Positions 1 to 9,251 of a stretch of DNA of 64,000 bases are shown here, in pieces. Below the pieces are notes generated by a model. The model did no database searches. It was not told the origin of the DNA and saw only the letters and a list, made by a program, of their open reading frames with translations. Numbering within the stretch: the stretch's first letter is position 1; each line of letters begins with the position of its first letter. The position numbers were made by a program, and so were the translations under genes. The stretch is from Antarcticibacterium flavum (GTDB lineage: Bacteria; Bacteroidota; Bacteroidia; Flavobacteriales; Flavobacteriaceae). The stretch is taken from positions 4,154,001 through 4,218,000 of the forward strand of contig NZ_CP040812.1 in NCBI RefSeq assembly GCF_006159205.1, written 5' to 3'.

Positions 1-1035
1 GAAAGAAGCCCTGTGTTTTACGATCTCAAAACCCGGCTGTTGAAATCCGGTCACCAGCTCATCGAGTAAAAAGATCTTATTGGCATCATAATCTTCTTCC
101 TGCATCTCCACTTCAATAAGAGTATCTAGTTCCTTAACGCTTCCCGGCTCCCTTAATTTTTGCTGAAGCTCTTCCAGGCTGCCACTTATTTTCAAAAGGC
201 TGCGGAAGACCGGAACCGGAATACTTTGAGGTTCTCCTAAAGCGGCCGTGTCCAGCAACAGAACTCTTTTTTCATCCCGCCTTTCACTGAAAGATAGTGG
301 CAGGGGAGAGCCGCTGTAGTAAGTTGGTACGGCTGCATTGACCTTTTGGGGTTTATGGATATGCCCCAGGGCGATATATTCAAAATAGTCCCCGAACTGA
401 AGCGCATTAAAGGCTGCCTGGTTCCCAATTTGAATATCCCGTTCACTCTCAGAAGTTTCGGCCCCGGCAGCAAAGAGGTGGCCCATAGCAATGGCCGGCA
501 CCCCTGGAAATTGCTGTTCACAGATCTCTGCTGCTCTGGAAAAAGTAAGCTGAATGCCTTTTCGAAGGGCTTCCAGCCTATCCTCATACGTATGCCCATC
601 CCCGGCACTTCGAAGATCTGAATCCCTTAGATAGGGTAGGGCGGCTATCACTACTTCTGTTTCGCCCTGCTCATTTTTTACCGGTATAATTACCTCCTCC
701 AGGTCTTCCGGGAGTCCGCCAATTACGTGCATATCCAACTCCCGCAGGATCTCTGCAGGGGCATTGAGCATAGCAGGGGAATCGTGGTTCCCGCCTGTGA
801 GGATGATCTTGCAGTTGAACTTACGCAGCTCCATTAGAGCGCGGTAATATTGCCGGCGGGCATCTGAAGAGGGATTGGCAAGATCAAATATATCCCCGGA
901 CACCAACAGGACGTCTACTTTCTCTTTTTCAATGGTGTTTCCCAGCCATTTTATAAAAAGATCAAAGTCCCTGGCCAGGTCGTGTTTATGCAGTTTTTTA
1001 CCTATATGCCAGTCGGCAGTATGGAGGATCTTCAT
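1..1035 (-). CDS. sbcD: Exonuclease SbcCD subunit D (partial, C-terminus outside window)
   Basis: Nuclease subunit of the SbcCD (Mre11-Rad50-like) complex, which opens hairpins and trims DNA ends in the cytoplasm. 345 codons are present, with no stop before the left edge; family members are about 400 residues, so the C-terminal tail is missing. The N-terminus reads MKILHTADWHIGKKLH, giving the first metal ligands (D8, H10), followed by VSGDIFD, GGNHD and, further on, GHIHKP, which are the calcineurin-like phosphoesterase motifs in the expected order. The start is the ATG at 1033-1035. sbcC would be expected just beyond the left edge. I checked the frame across 230-300 and found it intact. Confidence 0.9.
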   Translation of the reverse strand, partial: MKILHTADWHIGKKLHKHDLARDFDLFIKWLGNTIEKEKVDVLLVSGDIFDLANPSSDARRQYYRALMELRKFNCKIILTGGNHDSPAMLNAPAEILRELDMHVIGGLPEDLEEVIIPVKNEQGETEVVIAALPYLRDSDLRSAGDGHTYEDRLEALRKGIQLTFSRAAEICEQQFPGVPAIAMGHLFAAGAETSESERDIQIGNQAAFNALQFGDYFEYIALGHIHKPQKVNAAVPTYYSGSPLPLSFSERRDEKRVLLLDTAALGEPQSIPVPVFRSLLKISGSLEELQQKLREPGSVKELDTLIEVEMQEEDYDANKIFLLDELVTGFQQPGFEIVKHRASF

Positions 1036-1237
1036 GAATTCAGTTTTTATTTTTCAGCAGTTTCCGAAAATAAGAAAACTACCGGAAAAGATGAGTATGC
1101 TTTTAGAAATGTAAAAATAAGTTTGCAGGGCGACAAGAGGTGACGTTATTGGCTGCAATTACAATGAAATTAATCTTTCTCTTCAGCAGCCATTCAGAAT
1201 AAAACAGGAGATATATGGCTTCAGAAAAACAGAGAAC

Positions 1238-1690
1238 CTATTGGAGCAATTTTTGTTTTTGCTTCTCAAATTCTTCCGCAGTAATTACCCCCTGGTCCAG
1301 TAATGATTTAAGTTTGGTTAACTCATCTGCAATGCTAAATACTGGAGAGGAGCTGCCGGGTGTAGAGCGATTATTATATGCATTAATATATTTCGCGCAC
1401 AGGGCCTTTATCTCATTCGCCTCTTTTTTCCAGAACCCGTGAACGTGTATGGGATCATTGCCCGTACTTTTTATTGTAATAGTAGAACCAAATAGGTGGC
1501 TGTCCACAGTCACTCCTGTAATATTTTTAAAGTGAAGGGTTTCGGTATCTTCAGAGACCAGGTGAAAGTTCTTCCTTCGAAATTCTATATGCTCCTCGTC
1601 TATGACCAGTACATTGGGCGTAAAGGGATGAAGGTCCCGGGTCAGGGTTCTAAGGAAATAATTTGATTTAAAGATTACCGGCTCTGTCAT
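1238..1690 (-). CDS. SHOCT-domain protein with PH-like N-terminal domain
   Basis: 150 residues, no signal peptide or membrane segment. The N-terminal two thirds (about 1-105) are beta-rich with a pattern like bacterial PH domains (HFKNITGVTVDSHLFGSTITI). The last 30 residues (IADELTKLKSLLDQGV then TAEEFEKQKQKLL) form a SHOCT helical hairpin, a short module usually found at protein C-termini and thought to mediate oligomerisation. No enzymatic motif is visible. It is monocistronic: sbcD starts about 200 bp away on the same strand. Function unknown; the domain call is from pattern recognition only. Confidence 0.75.
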   Translation of the reverse strand: MTEPVIFKSNYFLRTLTRDLHPFTPNVLVIDEEHIEFRRKNFHLVSEDTETLHFKNITGVTVDSHLFGSTITIKSTGNDPIHVHGFWKKEANEIKALCAKYINAYNNRSTPGSSSPVFSIADELTKLKSLLDQGVITAEEFEKQKQKLLQ

Positions 1691-1854
1691 ATTGCAAGGT
1701 TGATGTTACTGCACAATTTAAAGTTTTTAATCAAAGCCTGCAATAGCTGTAAGTAATGTAGATTTTGTTTGACCAGTCCTTAAGAATATTCTGTATTAAA
1801 ATATTCTTAATGCCTTTCCATAGCTGCATCAATTCAATTATATTAAAAGAGACA

Positions 1855-2535
1855 ATGAAGGACCAAATGAAAACTGAACCATCCCCCGGTTACTATCCGC
1901 CTTATGAGGAAACGCTGAATGTTATCTCCCATGGCTTTGGATTTGTTTTAAGTATCCTTGGCCTGGTGTTGCTTATTGACCGGGCAGCTAATTTTGGAGA
2001 TTCTGTCCTCCTGGCTAGTTTTAGCATTTTTGGAGCAAGTATGATCCTGCTCTATGCGGCCTCTACATTTTACCATAGCGCCACCAATAAAAGATTGAGG
2101 TACAGGTTAAATATCCTGGACCACGCCGCTATTTATGTACTTATTGCCGGCACATATACCCCTTTTGCCCTTGTAACCATCCAGGGAGTTACGGGGTGGA
2201 GTATGTTTGGTGTAGTTTGGGCTATGGCCTTAATTGGGGTAATACTAAAATTATTCTATACCGGGCGTTACCATACTCTTTCTACTGTAATGTATGTGGT
2301 AATGGGTTGGATCATTGTGTTTGCCATCAAACCTCTTTTTGAAAACCTGGACCTTCCCGGCCTGCTGTGGCTTTTTGCCGGTGGTATTTCTTACACTTTG
2401 GGGGCAGTTATCTTTAGTCTTGACAGGATAAAATACAATCACGCCATCTTTCACCTGTTTGTACTTGCCGGCAGTTTTTGCCATTTTCTTTCTATTTATT
2501 TCTATGTTTTACCCGGAGAACCTGTAGGGATGTGA
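1855..2535 (+). CDS. Haemolysin III / PAQR family membrane protein
   Basis: About 226 residues with seven predicted transmembrane segments. The family signature is present: HGFGF near the N-terminus, FYHS after TM2, LDHAAIYVLIAGTYTP in the middle and a late histidine pair (HLFVLAGSFCHF). These conserved His/Asp/Ser residues form the metal site of the PAQR/alkaline-ceramidase-like superfamily. Substrate in bacteria is unsettled; some members affect membrane fluidity. An upstream TTG at 1765 would add 30 residues with no homology-like pattern, so I chose the ATG at 1855, preceded by AAAAGAGA (1867 is an alternative ATG). The gene is followed by the promoter of the TetR operon. Confidence 0.85.
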   Translation: MKDQMKTEPSPGYYPPYEETLNVISHGFGFVLSILGLVLLIDRAANFGDSVLLASFSIFGASMILLYAASTFYHSATNKRLRYRLNILDHAAIYVLIAGTYTPFALVTIQGVTGWSMFGVVWAMALIGVILKLFYTGRYHTLSTVMYVVMGWIIVFAIKPLFENLDLPGLLWLFAGGISYTLGAVIFSLDRIKYNHAIFHLFVLAGSFCHFLSIYFYVLPGEPVGM

Positions 2536-2570
2536 GGTACAGAATACCCTTCTAAATTTTTGGTGTAATA

Positions 2571-2603
2571 TTTGCAAATGTGATAGTAATACTATTACCT
2601 TTG
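2571..2603 (+). promoter_or_regulatory. Promoter and palindromic operator of the TetR-led exporter operon
   Basis: TTTG at 2571-2574 and TACCTTTG at 2596-2603 are separated by 21 bp and match the Bacteroidota sigma-ABfr consensus (TTTG / TAnnTTTG). Between them lies a perfect 13-base palindrome, ATAGTAATACTAT (2583-2595), overlapped by a second dyad, GTAATACTATTAC. A start site near 2610 would leave a leader of about 13 bases before the ATG at 2623. The palindrome fills the spacer, where a bound TetR dimer would block RNA polymerase, so autoregulation is inferred. Confidence 0.6.
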
Positions 2604-2622
2604 CAGGTATAAGGTTTAAATA

Positions 2623-3309
2623 ATGAAGCAATTATTTTCAGGGTTAAAAATTGGAGTAAACGAGGACCTCTATGTCAAGGATCCCGAGTCCTCTGCTTTG
2701 GGAAAGAAAATAGTAGAAAAAAGTATTCTACTTATTGATGAGATTGGATTTGAAAGTTTTACCTTCAAGAAACTGGGGGTGGAAATTAAATCCAACGAAA
2801 GTAGTATTTACAGGTACTTTGAAAATAAACATAAGTTATTGCTCTATCTCACTTCCTGGTATTGGGCCTGGAAGGAATATCAACTTGTTTTTGCAACCAA
2901 CAATAATGAGGATGCAGAGCAGGTGCTGGAAACTGCAATTAATATTTTAACCAGGCGTGTCAAAAAAGATTCACTTACTTCTCACATAGATGAAGTAATT
3001 CTCAATCGGGTGGTGGTCAATGAATACTCCAAGTCCTACCTTACAAAAGAGGTAGATAAAGAATATAAAGACGGGTACTTTGAAGTATACAACCGTCTTA
3101 TCCTCCGGCTAAAAAAGATGATACTGGCAGTTAATAACAATTATCCATTTGCCGCTGCCCTTGCCAGTACAGTGGTGGAAGGTGGGTTGCATCAACATTT
3201 TCTAAGGGAACATTTTCCTGCGCTTACAGATTGTAATGAGAATATAAGCCCGGCCGAGTATTTCAATTTCCTGGTCCTTTCATCTTTAAAATATCAAAAG
3301 AATGGCTAA
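2623..3309 (+). CDS. TetR/AcrR-family transcriptional regulator
   Basis: 228 residues. Residues about 25-75 form a TetR-type helix-turn-helix, including the diagnostic recognition-helix motif SSIYRYFENKHKLL. The C-terminal ligand-binding half is poorly conserved, as is usual. The first 20 residues precede the helical domain as an extra N-terminal arm. The stop codon overlaps the next start by 8 bases (ATGGCTAA), so it is translationally coupled to the exporter genes it probably controls. A palindrome sits in its own promoter (2583-2595), consistent with repression of the whole operon until an effector binds. The effector is unknown. Confidence 0.85.
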   Translation: MKQLFSGLKIGVNEDLYVKDPESSALGKKIVEKSILLIDEIGFESFTFKKLGVEIKSNESSIYRYFENKHKLLLYLTSWYWAWKEYQLVFATNNNEDAEQVLETAINILTRRVKKDSLTSHIDEVILNRVVVNEYSKSYLTKEVDKEYKDGYFEVYNRLILRLKKMILAVNNNYPFAAALASTVVEGGLHQHFLREHFPALTDCNENISPAEYFNFLVLSSLKYQKNG

Positions 3310-4963
3310 AAAAACTAACTCTTCTATTAAAAGGCTTACCGGCCTTTTAAAACTTGACAGGAAGGATATTTTACAAATCATTTATTATGCAATCTTCGCA
3401 GGATTATTGAATATGGCCGTTCCGCTTGGAATACAGGCCATTGTAAACCTTATCCAGGGTGGGAGGGTGAGCACTTCGTGGATCATCCTGGTGATCCTGG
3501 TAACCGCAGCTGTTGGTTTAGTGGGGCTTCTGGAGATTATGCAAATTCGAATTGTGGAGAATATTCAGCAAAAAATATTTACCAGGTCATCTTTTGAGTT
3601 TACCTACAGGTTTCCGCGAATAAAAATGAATGAATTCAAGAATGTTTATCCGCCCGAGCTGGCAAACAGGTTTTTTGACACCCTTACTGTCCAAAAAGGG
3701 ATATCAAAAATCCTTTTGGATCTACCGGCGGCCGTGCTTCAAATCTTTTTTGGATTGATCCTGTTATCCCTGTATCATCCATTTTTTATAATTTATGGTC
3801 TGCTGCTTGTAGCCCTCATATATTTTGTTTTCAAATTTACAGCTATGCGTGGGCTTGAGACCAGTTTGGATGAATCCAAACACAAATATAAAGTGGCCCA
3901 CTGGCTACAGGAAGTAGCCCGGTCCTTATTAAGCTTTAAAATTTCAGGAAGTACAAGCCTGGCGATGGACAAGAATGACAGGCTAACAGACAAATACCTG
4001 GGGGCACGGGAAAATCACTTTCAAATCCTGAAGATCCAATTCATAAAACTGGTTGTATTTAAGGTACTTGTAACCGGAGGGTTGCTCGCAATAGGAGGTA
4101 TGCTTGTACTAAACCAGGAGATGAACATAGGACAGTTTGTTGCTGCAGAGATCATTATACTTCTTATACTGGCATCTGTAGAAAGATTAATAAAAGGCCT
4201 GGAGGTTATTTACGATACCCTTACATCCCTTGAAAAAATGGGCCAGCTTGTGGATAAAGAACTGGAAAAGGAAGAAGGCAGAAACAGGCTGGATGATAAA
4301 GGGCCATTGAACCTTGAAATTAACGATGTAGGCTACAGGGTAGATAGTAAAACGATACTTTCAGATATTTCCTTTGACCTGGCAGCGGGCGAAAAAGTAT
4401 TGCTTAAAGGCCCAAATGGAAGCGGCAGGACAAGCCTCTTAAAACTTGTTGGTGGGATAAATGAAATAAGTCAGGGAAATATTTACATAAATAATGTTTC
4501 CATCAATGGTCTCAAATTGAATGAATACAGGAAGAGGCTGGGGATTTTTCTTGCCGAGGAATTTCCTTTTGAAGGGACCTTACTGGAAAATATAACTTTT
4601 GGTGATCCAAACGTTCCCGAGAGGGATGTATATTGGGCAATTGAACACGCGGGACTCTCCCAGTTTGTAAAGGAGCAGCCCGAGGGCATTCACACAGAAA
4701 TCCTTCCGGAAGGAAAATACCTTTCCACCTTAATAGGAAAAAGGATCCTTTTGGCACGGGCAATTGCTAAAAAACCGGATATCCTCATACTTAAAGAACC
4801 TTTGGAGATGTTTGAACAGGAGGAAGCAAACAGGATGCTTGAGTTCTTTACAGATCCTGCTCATAAATGGTCAATCTTGGTAGCCAGCCAAAACCCGGTT
4901 TGGGAGAAAGTATGTAATAAAATAATACGCCTTGAAAAAAGGGGTGATAAACATAAATTTTAG
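3302..4963 (+). CDS. ABC transporter-like protein with degenerate ATPase domain
   Basis: 553 residues: a transmembrane domain of about six helices (residues 25-300) and a nucleotide-binding domain (335-550), the layout of HlyB/type I exporter half-transporters without a peptidase domain. The fold motifs are recognisable but every catalytic position is altered: Walker A GPNGSGRT has Arg376 for Lys; the Q-loop Gln is Ala418; the signature LSGGQ reads LSTLI (474-478); Walker B ILILKEP has Lys498 for Asp; the switch His region reads ASQNP (528-532). ATP hydrolysis is therefore doubtful. It lies between the TetR gene and an HlyD-type adaptor, so it was probably the inner-membrane part of a tripartite exporter. 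It may act as a pseudo-ATPase or pair with another subunit. Confidence 0.85.
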   Translation: MAKKTNSSIKRLTGLLKLDRKDILQIIYYAIFAGLLNMAVPLGIQAIVNLIQGGRVSTSWIILVILVTAAVGLVGLLEIMQIRIVENIQQKIFTRSSFEFTYRFPRIKMNEFKNVYPPELANRFFDTLTVQKGISKILLDLPAAVLQIFFGLILLSLYHPFFIIYGLLLVALIYFVFKFTAMRGLETSLDESKHKYKVAHWLQEVARSLLSFKISGSTSLAMDKNDRLTDKYLGARENHFQILKIQFIKLVVFKVLVTGGLLAIGGMLVLNQEMNIGQFVAAEIIILLILASVERLIKGLEVIYDTLTSLEKMGQLVDKELEKEEGRNRLDDKGPLNLEINDVGYRVDSKTILSDISFDLAAGEKVLLKGPNGSGRTSLLKLVGGINEISQGNIYINNVSINGLKLNEYRKRLGIFLAEEFPFEGTLLENITFGDPNVPERDVYWAIEHAGLSQFVKEQPEGIHTEILPEGKYLSTLIGKRILLARAIAKKPDILILKEPLEMFEQEEANRMLEFFTDPAHKWSILVASQNPVWEKVCNKIIRLEKRGDKHKF

Positions 4964-4968
4964 AGATT

Positions 4969-6318
4969 ATGCTTAATATATCTCAGGAAAAATTAAATAG
5001 AAAAGTAGATCTTTCCCAATATAAGGCAGGAAAACGCGCTTTTCATCACAGGCACAATAAATGGTTCAACAGGATCCTGCTGGGCTTCAGCATCCTGCTG
5101 TTAATAATTTTATTTCTACCCTGGACGCAAACGGTAAGCGGTAAGGGAAGTGTAACTACTTTAAGCCCTGAGCATCGCCCGCAAACTATTCAATCTCCCA
5201 TCCCGGGGAGGATAGAGAGGTGGTATGTGCAGGAAGGGGATTTTGTAAATAAAGGAGATACTATTATTCATATTTCCGAAGTGACCAACCAATACTTTGA
5301 TCCATTACTGGTAGAGCGTACCGGGGAGCAGCTCACCGCGAAATCAGGTTCAGTAGAATCGTATAGAGGCAAGGTTACAGCCCTGGGTTCACAAATAAAT
5401 GCTATAAATAATGAAAGAGCATTAAAGACGCAACAGGCGGCAAATAAGCTGCAGCAGGCACGATTAAAAGTAAGAAGCGACAGTATTGACCTGGAAGCGG
5501 CCCAAACCAATCTTCAAATCGCCAGGACCCAGTTGGAACGAATACAGCAATTACAACAGGAGGGATTAATGGCCCTGCCAGATGTGGAACAGGCCAGGTT
5601 GAAACTTCAGGAGACCCAGGCGAGGGAGATCTCTGCCAGGAACAGATTGCTTGCGAGTGAGAATGAGGTAATTAATGCGGAAATTGAGATAAGCCGGATT
5701 GATGCTGAATATGACGATAAAATTTCCAAGACAGAAAGCGATTTGTTTACAGCACAGTCCAATCAATTTGATGCTGAAGCACAGGTAAGCAAACTGGAAA
5801 ATGATTTCACCAATTACAGCATCAGGAACCAGATGTATTACATTCTGGCCCCACAAAGCGGATATATTAACCGGGCTCTTCGCGCGGGGATTGGAGAAAC
5901 CTTTAAAGAAGGTGAGCGCCTGGTAGGTATTATGCCGTCTGATTTTCAATTGGCGGTAGAAACATTTGTACGGCCTCTGGATGTCCCTCTTTTGCATAAG
6001 GGTGAGAAGGTAAGGGTGCAGTTTGATGGGTGGCCGTCAATTGTTTTTAGTGGCTGGGAAAACCTGTCTTTTGGTACTTATGGCGCTCGCGTTGTTGCAG
6101 TAGAAAACTTTATAAGTCCTAATGGATTGTACCGGGTACTCCTGGAACCAGATCCAGATGATCACCCCTGGCCACGCGATGTGAGGATTGGCAGTGGAGC
6201 TTCAACCCTGGCTTTGCTGGAAGAAGTGCCAATATGGTATGAGATATGGAGGAATCTTAATGGATTCCCGCCAAATTATTATCAGCCTCAAACGGCTGCA
6301 ACAGATAATGTAAAATAA
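4969..6318 (+). CDS. HlyD-family membrane fusion protein
   Basis: 449 residues. A short cytoplasmic N-terminus is followed by one transmembrane helix (about 33-55), a lipoyl-like half-motif (QSPIPGRIERWYVQEGDFV, about 80-98), a long alpha-helical coiled coil (about 110-285, rich in Gln, Ala and Glu heptads), the second lipoyl half (ILAPQSGYINRALRAGIGE) and a beta-barrel/membrane-proximal C-terminus. This is the periplasmic adaptor that links an inner-membrane ABC protein to a TolC-type channel. It starts 5 bases after the ABC gene, and its stop overlaps the tolC start by one base (TAATG). No defect is visible in this gene. Confidence 0.9.
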   Translation: MLNISQEKLNRKVDLSQYKAGKRAFHHRHNKWFNRILLGFSILLLIILFLPWTQTVSGKGSVTTLSPEHRPQTIQSPIPGRIERWYVQEGDFVNKGDTIIHISEVTNQYFDPLLVERTGEQLTAKSGSVESYRGKVTALGSQINAINNERALKTQQAANKLQQARLKVRSDSIDLEAAQTNLQIARTQLERIQQLQQEGLMALPDVEQARLKLQETQAREISARNRLLASENEVINAEIEISRIDAEYDDKISKTESDLFTAQSNQFDAEAQVSKLENDFTNYSIRNQMYYILAPQSGYINRALRAGIGETFKEGERLVGIMPSDFQLAVETFVRPLDVPLLHKGEKVRVQFDGWPSIVFSGWENLSFGTYGARVVAVENFISPNGLYRVLLEPDPDDHPWPRDVRIGSGASTLALLEEVPIWYEIWRNLNGFPPNYYQPQTAATDNVK

Positions 6319-7725
6319 TGAGAATTAAGAACTTCCTTATTATCCTGATAATTTTACTGGGGGAAAATCTACAGGCACAGGAGCGGTTGCCGCAGGTCCT
6401 TACCTTTGAGGAATATCTGGCATTTGTAAAGCAATATCATCCCGTCGCAAGGCAGGCAGGATTACAATTGAGTATGGCTGAAGCTGAGCTGCTGCGTGCC
6501 AGGGGAGGGTTTGATCCAAAAATAGAGGTAGATTATGACAGAAAGGAATTTAAGAATACAGAGTACTACGATATCCTGAATTCCACTTTCAAAATTCCCA
6601 CCTGGTATGGGATTGAGCTTAAAGCAAATTTTGAACAGAACCAGGGGTATATCTTAACCCTCAAAAAACGGTGCCAGAGGATGGGCTTTTTAGTGCAGGG
6701 GTATCTGTAGATGTAGGACAGGGAATGTTTATAAATCAACGTATGGCATCCCTTCGTACTGCCAGGATCTACAGGGACCAGTCCTTGGCAGAGCGTGACC
6801 TTATGGTAAATGAGGTGCTTTATGACGCAGCATTGGCATATTTCGACTGGTTAAGGGTTTATAATGAAATGATCATCTATGAGGGTTCCTTGAAAATGCC
6901 GTGGAACGATATGACGGGATTGCAAGGAATGCCAGGCTGGGGGCAATTCCTGCCATTGATACTGTAGAAGCAAGGATATCTGTCCAAAACAGGATCCTGG
7001 ATATGGAGCAGGCGAGAGTAGATTTGGTGAAGGAGCGGCTGGATCTTTCCAATTTTTTGTGGCTTGACAATAATACTCCCGTAGAGTTACAACCAGATAT
7101 GATGCCGGACACCAATCTTCTTCCAAAAGTAAATGTAGTCCTGGACCTGCCGGAAATAATTGAACCGGGCGTTATCCCCGAGAATCATCCACAGCTTAGA
7201 TCAATGGAATTGGGATTACGTGCCCTGGAGGTGAACCGGCGGCTTATGGCCAACAGGTTATTACCGGAAATAAATCTTGAGTATAATTTTCTTACCCAGG
7301 AGCCCGATGAGTTTCAAAGCCTTACACGTGCCAATTATAAAGCAGGGGTGAGATTTAGTTTTCCCTTGTTCCTTAGAAAGGAACGCGGGGAACTGCGGCT
7401 GGCGAATTTCAGGATACAGGACGCAGAGTTTGATTTGCAGCTCAATGAAAGACAGTTGGAGAACAGGTTGCTGGCCGTATTCCAGGAATTGGAGTCTTAT
7501 AGCATTCAAACGCAAATGGCAGTGGAAATGGTGGAGAATTATGCCACGCTCCTCGCGGCAGAAGAGCGCAGGATGAGCTTTGGAGAAAGCTCCCTATTCC
7601 TTATTAATACCCGGGAGACCAGGTTAATCGAGGCGCGCCTTAAACAAAACGATATCCTTAATAAATACCTGTACGCAAAGGCAAGGTTGTTTCGCAACCT
7701 GGGGATCATTCCCAATGCCGATTAA
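6318..7725 (+). pseudogene. TolC-family outer membrane channel, two frameshifts
   Basis: Three consecutive reading frames together encode one TolC-like protein of about 469 residues. Frame 1 (from 6318) has a signal peptide ending in LQAQ; it shifts by -1 at about 6653-6656, after ...NQGYI, to continue as NPQKTVPEDGLFSAGV. A second -1 shift at about 6891-6896 (TTGAAAATG) leads from ...IIYEGSL into NAVERYDGIARNARLGAIPA and on to a normal C-terminus. Each shift is repaired by adding one base, and no other damage is seen. The protein would be the trimeric outer-membrane duct of the exporter encoded upstream. Either the strain has lost the channel or the sequence has two one-base deletions. Confidence 0.85.
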
Positions 7726-7860
7726 GTTAAAACGGAAAACTTAAAAGCAGAAAGCGACAGCGGAAACCGGGAAGGAAGACCGGGGTGACCCCCGCAATAA
7801 AATGAAAAAAAGCTATATAAAATTAAATGTAGGTTTCCACTGCACGCCAGGAAGTCTTGA

Positions 7861-8841
7861 TCATTCTGCTTTTACTATACTAAATTCTGCCCTTGACCCT
7901 CCAGATAAGAGAACATCCAAATGCGCATAAAGCACATAGATATCATTTCTTTTTACAGTTGCTGTGGTTGGAAAAACAGCTCCTGTAGGGAATTCTGCTA
8001 TTAAAGATGCAGATTCCCACCTGTCATTGGTTCGAAAGGTTTGTACGCTGGCATTTTCGCCACCAAAATCATTACTTACTATGACCAGCTCATTAGGGTT
8101 CTTAAGGTAAATACCGTCAGGAAAATTGAGTTCTACCGGGAGATCTACCGCCGTAAAATTATCGGGAGTGTCCATAGGGAATTTTATAAGCTCTCCAGAA
8201 TCTGTCTTGCTTACCAGGAGAAAACCCCTGGGATCATAATCTATTCCGTTAAGGCCAAAACTACCTTCTGCAGGTATGAAGTCTTCATTTTCATAGAAAA
8301 TTTTGGCATTTCCCTGCAGATCCACTTTATAGATTACACCGGCAAAACTATCTGTAACATAGGCATTCCCATGCTGGTCTACAGTAACATCATTGGCGAA
8401 ATTGGCTCCCGGGGTCAAACCTCCAAGGTCTGTATAAAATATCCTGTTTCCTTCCAGATCATAAGCGCCAAGCCCTGCCAGCGATTCCAGGGAGGCATTG
8501 GCCACCAGCACCCGTTTACGGGTATGGTCAATGTGTATCCCTATTGTAGCAACAAGATCATCGTCACTCACCCATACTGAATATACCCCGTCTTTCACCT
8601 GCCCAATATTCCCGCGCGTAATTGATGTAATAAGAAAACGGTCATTTCTTATATCATATTCTATCCCCTCGGGATATAGATCCTGTTCTTCAATAGTTAT
8701 TACCTGTGCTTTATGAGCCTTTTGCTTTGCACTAAGGTTTGCAACCTCATTTATTTCATTTACATCATGAGTGTTGGCCGTACAGGCAAAAAGTAAAACA
8801 AGCAGCAACCTTGCAGAGGTTGAAAGGAAAGATATTTTCAT
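7861..8841 (-). CDS. SMP-30/gluconolactonase-like beta-propeller lipoprotein
   Basis: 326 residues with a lipoprotein signal (LLLVLLFACTAN, Cys at about 20), so probably anchored in the periplasm or outer membrane. The rest has repeated blade-like units typical of SMP-30/NHL propellers: YPEGIEYD, NDVTVDQHGNAYVTDS, LNGIDYDPRGFLLVSK, FPDGIYLK. Conserved Glu/Asn/Asp positions of the metal site in SMP-30 lactonases are partly recognisable (PEGIEYD, NDVTVD). Substrate cannot be told. It is monocistronic, separated from its upstream neighbour by an interspersed repeat. The 135-bp interval before it (7726-7860) contains a short GC-rich hairpin and no gene. Confidence 0.75.
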   Translation of the reverse strand: MKISFLSTSARLLLVLLFACTANTHDVNEINEVANLSAKQKAHKAQVITIEEQDLYPEGIEYDIRNDRFLITSITRGNIGQVKDGVYSVWVSDDDLVATIGIHIDHTRKRVLVANASLESLAGLGAYDLEGNRIFYTDLGGLTPGANFANDVTVDQHGNAYVTDSFAGVIYKVDLQGNAKIFYENEDFIPAEGSFGLNGIDYDPRGFLLVSKTDSGELIKFPMDTPDNFTAVDLPVELNFPDGIYLKNPNELVIVSNDFGGENASVQTFRTNDRWESASLIAEFPTGAVFPTTATVKRNDIYVLYAHLDVLLSGGSRAEFSIVKAE

Positions 8842-8986
8842 AACTTAGAATTTATGTTATTAAATGACTTTGCCGGGAGGATCTTAATTTCAGTTTAAAG
8901 TTAAAAATCTTTTTATTGAGTTTAGCCTAATAACCTATAAATCAAATTGTTATTGTAATAATTACGGGAAATCCTGTATTTATAAT

Positions 8987-9211
8987 TATTGGTGTTCGAT
9001 TAAAAAAAATTAAAATTTTTTTTAGTCTTTTATATAAATAGCCTGAATACATATCAACCTCAACCAGGGAGTGGTTTTGGATCTGAAATAGTTCAGGGAA
9101 ATTCAAATTTTTTAATAATGGTAAACGATTATTTTCCACACACTCAGTTTTTGGTCTGGATTCTATATTCCAGCAGCGTGAGGGATCTGGAATCTTTTAC
9201 CGGGCAGTATG
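8987..9211 (+). repeat. MITE-like interspersed element, copy 1
   Basis: A 225-bp non-coding element in the 410-bp gap 8842-9251, which holds no gene. The left end TATTGGTGTTCGATTAAAA and right end TTTTACCGGGCAGTATG are imperfect inverted repeats related to CATTGTTGTCCG. Inside are the conserved left module (CATATCAACCTCAACCAGGG, 9050-9069, with hairpin AACCA/TGGTT) and right module (GGTCTGGATTCTATATTCCA, 9153-9172). Flanks share ATTTATA, a possible target duplication. It ends 40 bp upstream of the Crp/Fnr start, so regulatory signals of that gene may lie in or next to it. Confidence 0.7.
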
Positions 9212-9251
9212 AATTTATATAGTATTTTTACTGGACCTAGAATTTTTACTT

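Noticed and set aside
1765..1854. Upstream TTG start for the haemolysin III-like gene
   Set aside because: The extra 30 residues show no family pattern, and the ATG at 1855 has a better upstream context.
7777..7795. CGGGGTGACCCCCG hairpin as a terminator of the exporter operon
   Set aside because: No T-run follows on either strand; it is a short GC-rich stem of unknown significance.
8041..8580. 179-codon open frame on the plus strand
   Set aside because: It lies entirely antisense to the SMP-30-like lipoprotein gene, with no recognisable domain and poor start context.
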